The notes beneath the pieces were generated by a model. It saw only the letters and a list, made by a program, of their open reading frames with translations. It was not told the origin of the DNA and made no database searches. The position numbers and the translations under genes are program-made. Positions 53,467 to 63,069 of a DNA stretch of 64,000 nucleotides are shown one piece after another; within the stretch, counting starts at the first letter, position 1, and each line of letters begins with the position of its first letter. The DNA is from Flavobacterium sp. NG2. Lineage in GTDB: Bacteria; Bacteroidota; Bacteroidia; Flavobacteriales; Flavobacteriaceae. The stretch is from the NCBI RefSeq assembly GCF_034119845.1, contig NZ_CP139420.1, positions 846,001 through 910,000 of the forward strand, written 5' to 3'.

Positions 53467-53985
53467 ATGTCTGAAAAGCGATTAAAACGTAAAAAACTAC
53501 AAAAAAAATTATTCACAAAAAACCGTTTGGTGATTTTGAATGAAGACACTTTTGAGGAAATTTTTTCACTTAAATTAACCTTGATGAATGTATTTGTCGT
53601 GGCTACTTTGGGTGCTATTATTTTAATTTCAATTACTACTTTTATTATTGCATTTACACCTTTAAGAGAATATATTCCAGGGTATTCATCTTCAAAATTA
53701 AAAAGAGATGCTACTGAATTGTCGTTGAAATCAGATTCATTAATTGAGGCGTTGAAGAAAAATGAAGCCTATATTCAGTCCATTCAAAAAGTACTCAATG
53801 GACAATTAGAATATGCTAAATTTAATAAGGATTCTATTTTAAATTTGAATGAAGAACCTGCACCACAACTCAAAATGACGGCTTCGGAAGAAGAATTAAA
53901 ACTTAGAGAACAAGTAGATGCAGCAGAAAAAGCGGCAACCCAATTAGCTAAAGAAAAGCAACAAACTACCAAAAAACGAAAATAG
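53467..53985 (+). CDS. N-terminal half of an M23-type cell-wall protein, peptidase domain missing
   Basis: 172 residues. A basic cytoplasmic start (MSEKRLKRKKLQKKL) precedes one membrane helix (about 41-63) and a coiled-coil stretch (LREYIPGYSSSKLKRDATEL, SLKSDSLIEALKKNEAYIQS). This matches the first half of flavobacterial M23 family metallopeptidases, in which an LAS/M23 domain of about 110 residues follows. Here the protein stops after a Lys/Gln-rich tail (EKQQTTKKRK) and GH3 starts one base on. I infer loss of the peptidase domain; alternatively this is a naturally short relative. Confidence 0.65.
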   Translation: MSEKRLKRKKLQKKLFTKNRLVILNEDTFEEIFSLKLTLMNVFVVATLGAIILISITTFIIAFTPLREYIPGYSSSKLKRDATELSLKSDSLIEALKKNEAYIQSIQKVLNGQLEYAKFNKDSILNLNEEPAPQLKMTASEEELKLREQVDAAEKAATQLAKEKQQTTKKRK

Positions 53986-53986
53986 A

Positions 53987-55477
53987 ATGTCAATAAAATC
54001 AGTAGCTGCTCAATTATTTGCTAAAAGAGTATTTAAAAAGACCCAATCTTGGACTACTAATCCTATTGCTACTCAACAAGCAGTTTTTGAGGATTTGATC
54101 AAAACGGCTAGAAAAACTGAATTTGGTATTGACCACCATTTTGACCAAATAAAAAATTACGAAGATTTTGCTAATCAAGTTCCTGTTAGGGACTATGAAG
54201 GGCTAAAAAACTATATAGAAAAAGTTGTCAAGGGAGAATCTGATATTCTTTGGAAAGGGAAACCTCTTTATTTTGCCAAAACTTCAGGTACGACTTCGGG
54301 AGCGAAATATATTCCGCTGACTAAGGAATCTATGCCCTATCATATCGAAGCAGCTCGCGATGCGATTTTACATTATATCCATGAAACAGGCAAAGCTGAT
54401 TTTGTTTCTGGAAAAATGATTTTCCTACAAGGAAGTCCAATTTTAGAAGAAAAAAACGGAATCCAATTTGGAAGACTTTCAGGAATTGTAGCGCATTTTG
54501 TTCCAAAATACCTTCAAAAAAACCGAATGCCATCATGGGAAACCAATTGTATGGAAGATTGGGAAGCTAAAATTGATGCGATTGTCGAGGAAACCTACAA
54601 TCAAAATATGACGGTTATTTCAGGAATTCCGTCTTGGGTTCAAATGTATTTTGAGCGTTTACAACAAAAAGGAGGGAAGCCCGTAGGAGAGATTTTCAAG
54701 AACTTCAATTTATTTATTTATGGGGGTGTGAATTACGAACCATATCGTGCCAAATTTGAAAATTTAATTGGTCGAAAAGTACCTAGTATCGAACTTTTTC
54801 CAGCTTCGGAAGGTTTCTTTGCTTACCAAGATTCTCAGACCGAAAAAGGAATGTTGTTGCTTTTGAATTCTGGAATTTTCTATGAATTTATAAAAAGTGA
54901 CGAATTTTATTCGGATAAACCAAGAAGGTATACCATAGGTGAAGTAGAATTAGGTGTTAATTATGTACTTATTATTTCAACCAATGCGGGACTTTGGGGA
55001 TACAATATTGGAGATACCGTTCAATTTACTTCTTTAAAACCATATCGAGTAATAGTTTCCGGACGTATTAAGCATTATATTTCAGCTTTTGGTGAGCATG
55101 TCATTGGTAAGGAAGTAGAAAGTGCTTTGCAAGAAGCGATGGAAGGAACGGATATTCGTGTGAATGAATTTACAGTGGCGCCACAAATTAACCCCGAAAG
55201 TGGATTGCCGTATCACGAATGGTTTATCGAATTTGAAAAAGAACCCACAGATAGTAAAGCTTTTGCGGAAGCGATTGATAATGCCATGCGAAAACAAAAC
55301 ATCTATTATGATGATTTGATTGTGGGCAATATTTTGCAAAAGGTGGTTATTACCAAAGTAGCTACAAACGGCTTTCAAGAGTATATGAAATCAATAGGGA
55401 AATTAGGAGGACAAAATAAAGTCCCTAGATTAGCCAATGATAGAAAAATTGTTGATTTATTACCTACTATAAAATGA
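53987..55477 (+). CDS. GH3 auxin-responsive-promoter family acyl-adenylate enzyme
   Basis: 496 residues, in the usual range. The AMP-binding P-loop KTSGTTSGAKYIPLT (about 103-117), the YGGVNYEPY and ELFPASEGFFAYQD stretches, and GRIKHYISAFGEHVIGKEV near the end follow the plant GH3 acyl-acid amido synthetase order. Plant enzymes link amino acids to auxin or jasmonate; the bacterial substrate is unknown. It starts one base after the previous stop and overlaps the next start by four bases, so the three genes form a transcription unit. Confidence 0.88.
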   Translation: MSIKSVAAQLFAKRVFKKTQSWTTNPIATQQAVFEDLIKTARKTEFGIDHHFDQIKNYEDFANQVPVRDYEGLKNYIEKVVKGESDILWKGKPLYFAKTSGTTSGAKYIPLTKESMPYHIEAARDAILHYIHETGKADFVSGKMIFLQGSPILEEKNGIQFGRLSGIVAHFVPKYLQKNRMPSWETNCMEDWEAKIDAIVEETYNQNMTVISGIPSWVQMYFERLQQKGGKPVGEIFKNFNLFIYGGVNYEPYRAKFENLIGRKVPSIELFPASEGFFAYQDSQTEKGMLLLLNSGIFYEFIKSDEFYSDKPRRYTIGEVELGVNYVLIISTNAGLWGYNIGDTVQFTSLKPYRVIVSGRIKHYISAFGEHVIGKEVESALQEAMEGTDIRVNEFTVAPQINPESGLPYHEWFIEFEKEPTDSKAFAEAIDNAMRKQNIYYDDLIVGNILQKVVITKVATNGFQEYMKSIGKLGGQNKVPRLANDRKIVDLLPTIK

Positions 55478-57153
55478 AAGAAACTAAAAATTTAATGATT
55501 ACCCGTGCTCAAGAGTCTTCGGCTGCAATTGAAAAATTGTATATCACGATGCGTCATTTATTTAATAGAGGGTTTTACAAACCTATGGGGATTTCGGGAG
55601 ACAGTTTAAGAGAGGCTTTGCTTGCGTTACGTCCTGAAATATATGGCCATATTGCTGATGAAAAAGCAGAACTCAAAGGACTTTTATATGTCATAGAGCG
55701 TTTGCCATTAGGAATTGAAGAATGCCGATTTATCAATTTGACCTCTCATGAAGGCTATGGAAAATCACATTTCAAAGCCATTATTCCACCCAAACGTAGA
55801 AGAAATTGTTATCGTATCGATGATGATTTAATGCATATCGAAATTACTAGAGGTCGCTCTGACATTTATGATATTTTGACACATCTCACTTTTATTTTTA
55901 TCGAATCACATAAAATTAGAAGACGAGTGTTAATGGAAGAAGGTGGTGAAGTATCGAGCGATTGGGCAAAACTTGAAAAAGCGGTTTTTCAAAAAAAGAA
56001 ATTGAGTTTAATCGAAAGAGAAAAAACGATATCTCATACAGCTAATATTTTGGGTCGAACTTTTGAAGATATCTCCGATATTTATGATGCTTTTGGGACC
56101 GATGAAGCACCAGATCGCTTTTTGCACATTGTTTATTGGCTAGGAAAATTAGCTATTGAAGAAGTTAGCGAAAACAATAAAAGAACCATCACTTTTAGTC
56201 CAATCTTGAGAGAGCGATTGGGCCATCACATTCACGGTGATATTTGGGCAACTCAAATAAAGGAGGTTTTAAAAGAAAATGAGCTCTTGGATAGACCCAT
56301 TCATGTTATTAGTGCCAATATGCACTCTGTAATGAATTCAATTTTTGCAAAGACAGCTTTAAAATCGAAGGTAAATGGAATGCCTGAAATTTCTATTTAT
56401 GAGGAGTTGAGCAAATCTGATGCCCAAGAACTTCGAAGCATAGTTGAAGCATATGCTTTGAATAACGGCATGATTAGCTTACCGGATACTTCAAGAACGA
56501 ATATAGATGTTCAAATTTTTGATACAGCCAAGATTGATTGGACATTAACTTCCTTTCCTAATGCAAATTTTGGGGATAAAAAACCCGTATTGATTGTGAT
56601 GGATTATGCTTTTGGAGAACAAGCCTATGAGACCATTGATGAACTTTTAAAGCCATATAAGAAGGATATATTACTTCAAGTAGAATCAGTTTCGATTATG
56701 GGCAAAGCTGGAATCCTAGAAGGAGGAAAAGGAGATATTATGATTCCTAATGCTCATATCAATGAAGGAACAGCTGATAATTATTTTTTTGAAAATGAGT
56801 TAACAGTAGATATGTTTGAGGGTAATGGTATTCGTGTATTTTCAGGACCTATGATTACAGTTTTGGGAACTTCCTTGCAAAACAAGGATTTATTGAAGTT
56901 TTTTCATGATTCTACCTGGGGAGTAATTGGTTTAGAAATGGAAGGTTCACATTATCAAAAGGCTATTCAATCGGCTTCAAAAATTAGGAAGAGTATACCA
57001 AAGGATGTTAAGGTGCGTTATGCTTATTATGCTTCAGATAATCCTTTAGAAACCGGAAGTACACTTGCTTCAGGAGGACTAGGTACGACAGGCGTTAAGC
57101 CAACTTATTTGATTACAATTAAGATTTTAGAACAAATATTCAACATAAAGTAA
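55474..57153 (+). CDS. DUF6909 family protein
   Basis: 559 residues with no membrane segment. The N-terminus RAQESSAAIEKLYITMRHLF and the stretch RRNCYRIDDDLMHIEITRGR are shared by flavobacterial proteins I know as DUF6909. The C-terminal half has a Rossmann-like feel (KPVLIVMDYAFGEQAYETID, GDIMIPNAHINEG, VIGLEMEGSHYQKAI, the last resembling nucleoside phosphorylase EMEG motifs). A nucleoside-related activity is a guess. Its ATG overlaps the GH3 stop (ATGA). Confidence 0.75.
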   Translation: MKETKNLMITRAQESSAAIEKLYITMRHLFNRGFYKPMGISGDSLREALLALRPEIYGHIADEKAELKGLLYVIERLPLGIEECRFINLTSHEGYGKSHFKAIIPPKRRRNCYRIDDDLMHIEITRGRSDIYDILTHLTFIFIESHKIRRRVLMEEGGEVSSDWAKLEKAVFQKKKLSLIEREKTISHTANILGRTFEDISDIYDAFGTDEAPDRFLHIVYWLGKLAIEEVSENNKRTITFSPILRERLGHHIHGDIWATQIKEVLKENELLDRPIHVISANMHSVMNSIFAKTALKSKVNGMPEISIYEELSKSDAQELRSIVEAYALNNGMISLPDTSRTNIDVQIFDTAKIDWTLTSFPNANFGDKKPVLIVMDYAFGEQAYETIDELLKPYKKDILLQVESVSIMGKAGILEGGKGDIMIPNAHINEGTADNYFFENELTVDMFEGNGIRVFSGPMITVLGTSLQNKDLLKFFHDSTWGVIGLEMEGSHYQKAIQSASKIRKSIPKDVKVRYAYYASDNPLETGSTLASGGLGTTGVKPTYLITIKILEQIFNIK

Positions 57154-57165
57154 AATAGGAATTAT

Positions 57166-58140
57166 ATGAATACAAATGTACCTCAGAATACTGAAGATCA
57201 AGAAATTGATTTAGTACAAATTTCAAAAAAAATAGGACGTTTTTTTGATAATATCAATGCTTCAATTTTTAGGGCTATTCAGTTTTTTATAAAAAATGCC
57301 ATTATACTATTTATTTTAATCCTTTTAGGGTTTGGGATAGGGATGTATTTGGATATTAACAAGAAAACCTATAACCATCAGTTAATAGTGAAACCAAATT
57401 TTGGAAGTGTAGATTATTTATATTCAAAAATTGATTTAATTCAATCTAGAATTCAGTCAAAAGATTTTTCTTTTTTTGAAGAACAAGAAAAACTAAAAAA
57501 TTCAGGGCTAGAGAAGATAACTGTAGAACCAATTGTTGATGTATTTAAATTTGTTAATAACAATGAACAAAATTTAGAAGTTTTAAAATTAATTACGAAT
57601 AACGGTGATTTAAAATCAATTGTTAAAGAATCAACCACAAACAAAAATTATCCTTTTTATATTATTAGATTAACAACAACTACGGAACTAAAAGATCAAA
57701 AAATAATAGAATCCATACTTAAGTTTTTGAATACAAGTGATTTTTATGAAGAAATTAAGGTTTCAAAAATCAATAATATCAAGCAGAAGATAAAAGAAAA
57801 TCAAAAAATGGTTCTTCAAATAGATGGAATAATTGATAATTTTTCTAATTCAAAAAACCAAAAAGTTAAATCTAATTTAGTATTCTATAATGAGGATTTA
57901 CAATTGAATGAAATTATTAAAACTAAAGAAACCTTACTCAAGGAGATTGGGAATCTTAATATAGAATTAATTAGTGATAATAAAATAGTAAAAGAAAGTT
58001 CAATTACCACAAACATCATATATAATAATAATTTTGAGGGTAAATTCAAAATAGTTGTACCGTTATTATTTCTTGTACTGTTTATTTTAGGAATTTCTGT
58101 TAAACGTTTCTATATTAAACAAAAGGAATTATTAAGATAA
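57166..58140 (+). CDS. Wzz-type polysaccharide chain-length regulator
   Basis: 324 residues. Two membrane helices, near 43-66 and 294-314, enclose a periplasmic part with a coiled coil (about 190-265), the Wzz/PCP arrangement. No tyrosine-kinase domain is attached. It would set the length of the polymer made by the Wzy-like proteins next to it. It starts 12 bases after DUF6909, where the glycan locus begins. Confidence 0.78.
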   Translation: MNTNVPQNTEDQEIDLVQISKKIGRFFDNINASIFRAIQFFIKNAIILFILILLGFGIGMYLDINKKTYNHQLIVKPNFGSVDYLYSKIDLIQSRIQSKDFSFFEEQEKLKNSGLEKITVEPIVDVFKFVNNNEQNLEVLKLITNNGDLKSIVKESTTNKNYPFYIIRLTTTTELKDQKIIESILKFLNTSDFYEEIKVSKINNIKQKIKENQKMVLQIDGIIDNFSNSKNQKVKSNLVFYNEDLQLNEIIKTKETLLKEIGNLNIELISDNKIVKESSITTNIIYNNNFEGKFKIVVPLLFLVLFILGISVKRFYIKQKELLR

Positions 58141-58152
58141 GTTTAATAATTG

Positions 58153-59349
58153 ATGAAAAATATTTTACACCTTAAATTGAACAATGTTAGACTAAGAGAA
58201 ATTTTATTTTTCATTGGTTTTTTTCTATTAGTTTTAATTCCAAAGGGTGGATTTAAATTAGCGGGTGTACCTATTACTTGGGGATATTTATATCTAGGAA
58301 TTGTCTTTTTTTTAGCTATTTTCATTCTAATTAACAAATATAATTTTAGTATCAATAGCAGTCATTATATGTGTTATTTGGCTACTTTACCATTTGTTCT
58401 TTTTTTTACGGTACATTTATTAATTTTTGGATATAATGGTTCTTTAGGGAATCTGATTGCGTTTTATATTAGTTTCGTTTTTTTGCCCTTTTTATTTTAT
58501 TTAGTTATTGGTTATTTTTTGGCTAAAATAGACAGTAAATACATTGAAAAACTACTTGCAAACGGTGTTTTAATAGTGGCAGCTTATGGAATTTTTTTAT
58601 TCATATTTAAACAGCTTACGGGAAGTTTTTATGAAATCCCTTATTTTACTGTAAATGCTGGAGATTTAGGGGAATTATCAAGATCAAAATTTAATCAAAG
58701 AGGTTCAGTAAGTAAATTAATTTCGACTTATAACAATGGTAATATTTTTGGAGTTTGTTTGTTGATGCTTTTTCCTGTTTTTTATAAAAACACTAAATCA
58801 AGAATTAAAATTGTAATTGTTATTTTGGCTTTGTTTTTGACTTTATCCCGTACCGTTTGGATTGGTTTAATATTTTATTTTTTAATACAGTACAGAAATA
58901 GACTTTTTCAATTAGTTAAAATTTATTTTTCAATCGGGATATTATTACTCATATTAGGATCTTTATTGATGACAAGATATTTTCAATATGGTTCTTTAGG
59001 AGGATTTATACTTGATCCAAATTTTGGAGGTAGGATAATTCAAATTAGGAAATTTAATGAAATATCGTTGTTAGGTAATAGTGCTTATACTATTATTGAT
59101 GAGATTGTATATTTATCTATTTTTAGACAGTTTGGTATAGTTGGATTGTTCCTTTTTTGTTTTTCTTTTTTTACACCTATTTATTTATTTTTCCAAACAC
59201 GAAATAATACTTATGTTTATATACTAGGTGTTATTATCTATTTATTTGTGTGTTTAAGCGACGGTTGTATGTTATTGATACCAACATTAGCTTTTTTCTA
59301 TTTTATCGCAACAATGGCTTTTATTTCCCAAAATAGAACCCAGAAATAG
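58153..59349 (+). CDS. Wzy/O-antigen-ligase-like membrane protein
   Basis: 398 residues from the ATG at 58153. About 11 hydrophobic helices and the motif LTLSRTVWIGLIFYF (about 234-248), typical for O-antigen polymerase/ligase proteins just before the large periplasmic loop. It follows the Wzz gene after 12 bases. The last 63 bases overlap the end of a convergent gene of similar type. It polymerises or transfers lipid-linked sugar units; which of the two is not clear. Confidence 0.72.
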   Translation: MKNILHLKLNNVRLREILFFIGFFLLVLIPKGGFKLAGVPITWGYLYLGIVFFLAIFILINKYNFSINSSHYMCYLATLPFVLFFTVHLLIFGYNGSLGNLIAFYISFVFLPFLFYLVIGYFLAKIDSKYIEKLLANGVLIVAAYGIFLFIFKQLTGSFYEIPYFTVNAGDLGELSRSKFNQRGSVSKLISTYNNGNIFGVCLLMLFPVFYKNTKSRIKIVIVILALFLTLSRTVWIGLIFYFLIQYRNRLFQLVKIYFSIGILLLILGSLLMTRYFQYGSLGGFILDPNFGGRIIQIRKFNEISLLGNSAYTIIDEIVYLSIFRQFGIVGLFLFCFSFFTPIYLFFQTRNNTYVYILGVIIYLFVCLSDGCMLLIPTLAFFYFIATMAFISQNRTQK

Positions 59350-60492
59350 AATATCACAAAACAGATAAATATAAATACCATATTGACGTACTAAAATATT
59401 TTCGGTTAGGAAAGAGAAAGTAAATAATAAGGTAATCAAGAAATATAAAAAGTTTTTTGTTTTGAATGATTTATATAATTTGATTAATAATATTGAAAGG
59501 AACGAAATAAATAAAACCAACCCTCCTTTTAAAAAAAAATCTAGGTATTGATTATGTGAATTAATATTCTCTTTTGAAAGCTCCTTAAACCCATATTTAT
59601 CATAACAATCATTAAGTTTTTCCTGAATAGTTTCATTGTTTAAACCTAAATAATGTGACTTTTTAATGGTTTCTATGGAGCAATAACAAATCGTATAACG
59701 AGAAGAATCTTTTATTGAGTTTTTATATAAAAAAAGTATGTCGTCTTTGTAACGATTTGAAAATAATGATATTAGTATTGTTGTTAGTAGTAATGGTATT
59801 ATTAGTTTGTACGTTTTTATTTTTTTATGGAAATAAAAATAAATTTGTAAAAAGCTTAATAAAATTGTAGAGAATAGTATCATTCTACTATTAACAATAA
59901 TTAAACTCATTAATGATGTAAGTTGTAAAATGATTAAACCATATTTTAATTTTATCTTTTTTAAGTGTATAATATAATCAGTAATAAAAAGGAAAGCTAT
60001 CGAAATCCATAAACTGATATAAGTACCATGTATTTTAATTTGTTGTTCTAAATTAAATCGTACTAAATACCAATCAAAATGATGATTAGGAATGTCTTTT
60101 ATATAAAATAGAATTATATACGTGGTTATCAAACTAATACAAATACTGTAAGTCAGTAATATTCGTTGTTTATTTCTAATAAACAGTTCTGATTGATATA
60201 AAAAACAGCTGAATAACGGTATTATAAATAAAATTAAACCATTTGTGATTAACTTAATACTTTTAGAGTTATAAAAAACAAGATTAAAACCTAATATTAG
60301 GATAAAAGAAATTACTAATGGCAACTTCTCCTTCGTAAAGAATAAATGTTTGGGATTGTATAATAAAACTAAAGATAGACTTGTAATAGCTATTATAATA
60401 GATTGTATAGCTTCAAACGAATATAATATTGATGAGAAAGCCAAAAGATATAAAGAATTTACAGCTATTTTTTTAGTATTAATCCCTTCCAT
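59287..60492 (-). CDS. O-antigen ligase/polymerase family protein
   Basis: 401 residues with about 10 hydrophobic helices. The motif INSHNQYLDFFLKGGLVLF (about 308-326) is the conserved HNxYLD/G region of Wzy_C/WaaL proteins (PF04932 type), and the periplasmic loop with ETIKKSHYLGLNNETIQEK precedes it. It belongs to a minus-strand operon with a glycosyltransferase (one-base overlap, TAATG) and a flippase. Its end overlaps the other polymerase gene tail to tail. Confidence 0.8.
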   Translation of the reverse strand: MEGINTKKIAVNSLYLLAFSSILYSFEAIQSIIIAITSLSLVLLYNPKHLFFTKEKLPLVISFILILGFNLVFYNSKSIKLITNGLILFIIPLFSCFLYQSELFIRNKQRILLTYSICISLITTYIILFYIKDIPNHHFDWYLVRFNLEQQIKIHGTYISLWISIAFLFITDYIIHLKKIKLKYGLIILQLTSLMSLIIVNSRMILFSTILLSFLQIYFYFHKKIKTYKLIIPLLLTTILISLFSNRYKDDILFLYKNSIKDSSRYTICYCSIETIKKSHYLGLNNETIQEKLNDCYDKYGFKELSKENINSHNQYLDFFLKGGLVLFISFLSILLIKLYKSFKTKNFLYFLITLLFTFSFLTENILVRQYGIYIYLFCDILFLGSILGNKSHCCDKIEKS

Positions 60493-61394
60493 TATTTGGT
60501 CATTTTTATAAACAATTTTTTTATTTTATTTTGAAGCGAGGGAGAAAAGTTTTCTCGCATAAATTGGATTAGATATTTTTTTAATTTTAGTTTGAATAAA
60601 TCAAAATCATTAATATCTATTTTTAGCGAATCAATCTCGTTTTCAGCTACAAATTCTAATGATTTCCACTTTGGAGGATTACTTTCATGGAAATTTTTTA
60701 TTTTAGAATAGTTGGTTAAATTTATATTTTTCCAAAACTCATAAAAAGCTTTATTATCAGTATCATCTCGATGAGACCAGTTCGTGATTTTGGTAAAGAT
60801 TTCGTTTTCATCACGTGCCCAAGATTGGTGAAGAAGAATAAATTTTGTAATTATTTTTTTTGGATGTCTAGTTGCCCTCATGTACTTGTACTTTGGGTAA
60901 TTTGTAGCCACTTCAATGGCATCATATGAATCTTTGATATATAAAAAGCCATTATCTACTTTTTTAAATAAGGTAATCCATTGTACGTGAATTTCTATAG
61001 GATTTTTGGCAGGGTTTTTTAAATAGGAATTGTTATTTTTCAAAAAAGTTACAAAACCTTTAAAGTCATTAAAATATTCATCACTATCAATTTGAATATG
61101 CCAGCCGCCCTCTCCCATAGCTTTTGCTAGCAAGTTTCGTTCTCTAGTGTCGTTTTCAGATGGAGAGTTTTCGGGTATAAAGAAAGTATCTTCGTAAATT
61201 TTAATTTTATTACAAACATCAATTTTTTTAATCCATTCAAAAAAAGCTGGATCTATAACTAAAGGATTACCACTCCAAGTTAGTCTATCTTTATCAACAG
61301 CAAGAACGATAATATCAGAATTGTCGTATATTAAAGGAATAGATTTATATAAATACTTGAAATCATAAGAAACTAATAAACCAACTTTAATCAT
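60492..61394 (-). CDS. Glycosyltransferase-like protein
   Basis: 300 residues. The N-terminal strand KVGLLVSYDFKYLYKSIPLI and the motif GEGGWHIQIDSDEYFND (about 94-110, DxD-like DSD) suggest a GT-A nucleotide-sugar fold like family 2, though the sequence is divergent. The C-terminal part ends in a basic helix (LQNKIKKLFIKMTK). It would add a sugar to the repeat unit. Start overlaps the flippase end by eight bases. Confidence 0.65.
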   Translation of the reverse strand: MIKVGLLVSYDFKYLYKSIPLIYDNSDIIVLAVDKDRLTWSGNPLVIDPAFFEWIKKIDVCNKIKIYEDTFFIPENSPSENDTRERNLLAKAMGEGGWHIQIDSDEYFNDFKGFVTFLKNNNSYLKNPAKNPIEIHVQWITLFKKVDNGFLYIKDSYDAIEVATNYPKYKYMRATRHPKKIITKFILLHQSWARDENEIFTKITNWSHRDDTDNKAFYEFWKNINLTNYSKIKNFHESNPPKWKSLEFVAENEIDSLKIDINDFDLFKLKLKKYLIQFMRENFSPSLQNKIKKLFIKMTK

Positions 61395-62625
61395 TTTTGA
61401 GGAAGAAATTTAAATTTTTATCTTGATAAACATAGTAATTTAGAAATATAGTAATAAACAACTCAGTTATAATAAGAGTCGTAATTATACCTTCTACTTC
61501 ATAGAAATAAGATAATATGAATGAAAGGGTAATATTAATAATTAAACCAATAAAATACCCAAAAAAATATATATTTTTCTTTTCATGAAGTACCAAGGTA
61601 ATGTATGCAGATTGATTTAAAGCTGATATTAGTGGAATTGGTGAAAGAAGAATCAAATATCTACTAGATTCGGAAATATTTACACTGCTTAAAATAGAAA
61701 TAATTTGTTCCGAAAAAATAATCATTATCAATGTTCCAAAGGAGAATATAACAAAATAAGACTTAAATATTAATAAGAGGTTTTTATTTAATTCTCGTAC
61801 ATTTGAAATACTTATTTTGCAAACTTTAGGAAAAACACCTTGAAATAATACACCAATACAATGCTTACTTAGCATAATTATCTTTTCTGCAACACTATAC
61901 ATTCCAATAATTTTTGATTCAAAAAACAAACCTAAAATAAGAGTTCCTGAATTTAAAATACTGCAGACCGTAAGATTGGTTAAAAACATTTTGAAACCAT
62001 TCTTTATTTCACAATGAATTAAATGAATAGAGGTATAGGTATATCGGTAATTTTCCTTTAAATATAAATAAACATAGGAAACAAGAAAGATTAAACTATC
62101 AAATAACCCTAGTATAAAAAATAAAATTTTAAAAGAATCTTTAGTTTTAATGAATAGAAATATTGTAGCAATAGCACCAACTTTAAAAATAGTATTAATG
62201 ATAAAGTATACCGAGACTTTATTTAGACCAATAAATATCCAATGTGCATTTTGAGTTCGAGAAAAAAGCATTGCAAAAAGAGAAAGAAACAGTATTGTAT
62301 TGTCTTTTATGTCATGGTATAAATGAACAAATCCAAAGAGTAAAATAAAGGAAGGTATTGTTAATATAAATTTTGTATTTATAACAGTTGAAATGTATTT
62401 ACTAATAGCATTTGAATCAGATGCTAATTTACCTATTTGAACTGGTCCTAAAACGCTCCAAGAATAGTCATTTATTACTGAAATATAATTTATTAATGAT
62501 AGAGAAATAGCAATTAGTCCATAATTAGTAATTCCAAAAATATTAATATAATATGGAATTAAAATTACAGGAAATAGAAAATTTATAAAATTAATGCCGA
62601 AGCTTAGAAAGACGTTTTTAACCAA
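61387..62625 (-). CDS. Wzx-type oligosaccharide flippase
   Basis: 412 residues with about 12 hydrophobic helices. The start FLSFGINFINFLFPVILIPY and INIFGITNYGLIAISLSLIN is the usual Polysacc_synt form (IxxYGxxxF-like). It would flip the lipid-linked unit made by this locus. It is unlike the flippase at 2841-4313, so the two should serve different glycans. Confidence 0.85.
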   Translation of the reverse strand: MVKNVFLSFGINFINFLFPVILIPYYINIFGITNYGLIAISLSLINYISVINDYSWSVLGPVQIGKLASDSNAISKYISTVINTKFILTIPSFILLFGFVHLYHDIKDNTILFLSLFAMLFSRTQNAHWIFIGLNKVSVYFIINTIFKVGAIATIFLFIKTKDSFKILFFILGLFDSLIFLVSYVYLYLKENYRYTYTSIHLIHCEIKNGFKMFLTNLTVCSILNSGTLILGLFFESKIIGMYSVAEKIIMLSKHCIGVLFQGVFPKVCKISISNVRELNKNLLLIFKSYFVIFSFGTLIMIIFSEQIISILSSVNISESSRYLILLSPIPLISALNQSAYITLVLHEKKNIYFFGYFIGLIINITLSFILSYFYEVEGIITTLIITELFITIFLNYYVYQDKNLNFFLKND

Positions 62626-62640
62626 ACTAATTAAAATAAA

Positions 62641-62661
62641 GGCTCCATTATTTTGGAGCCA
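62641..62661 (-). terminator. Terminator after the small lipoprotein gene
   Basis: GGCTCCA (62641-62647) pairs with TGGAGCC (62654-62660), then a T-rich run on the minus strand. Confidence 0.65.
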
Positions 62662-62669
62662 AGTTTTTT

Positions 62670-62918
62670 TTAAAGTGATTTATCAATAGCATCTTCTGGG
62701 CTACCTTGAGGTGTCCACGAACCTGATTTATCATTTCTCATTGTAACACTTCCTGTTTCTGTGTCTAGAACAAATAAACAAACTTCACCTGTGTCAGTTC
62801 TTTGAAGAACTGTCATTTGGTATTTTCCTTTATGATCTTTTTCAACAGATTTTTGTTGAGGTTCTTGACAAGAAATTACAAAAAGCGAAATAATAATTAT
62901 AAAACTTATATTTTTCAT
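62670..62918 (-). CDS. Small lipoprotein
   Basis: 82 residues from the ATG at 62918; another ATG six codons upstream is possible. A short lipoprotein signal ends in FVISC. The remainder has three or four predicted strands (KYQMTVLQRTDTGEVCLFVL, DTETGSVTMRND), with one more Cys. No family recognised. It has its own terminator, so it is separate from the flippase operon although it runs in the same direction. Confidence 0.65.
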   Translation of the reverse strand: MKNISFIIIISLFVISCQEPQQKSVEKDHKGKYQMTVLQRTDTGEVCLFVLDTETGSVTMRNDKSGSWTPQGSPEDAIDKSL

Positions 62919-63069
62919 ATCTAAAATTTTTTTCAAAAGTACTTTTTTTTTAAATATGAAATTATAAAACTAATATTTAAGATATCAATGAATTATTTCT
63001 TTTAATTAAAAGAGATTTTATTGTTTATTTTTACTTGTTTTAACTTATTAAAAGTATTTTATTTATATC

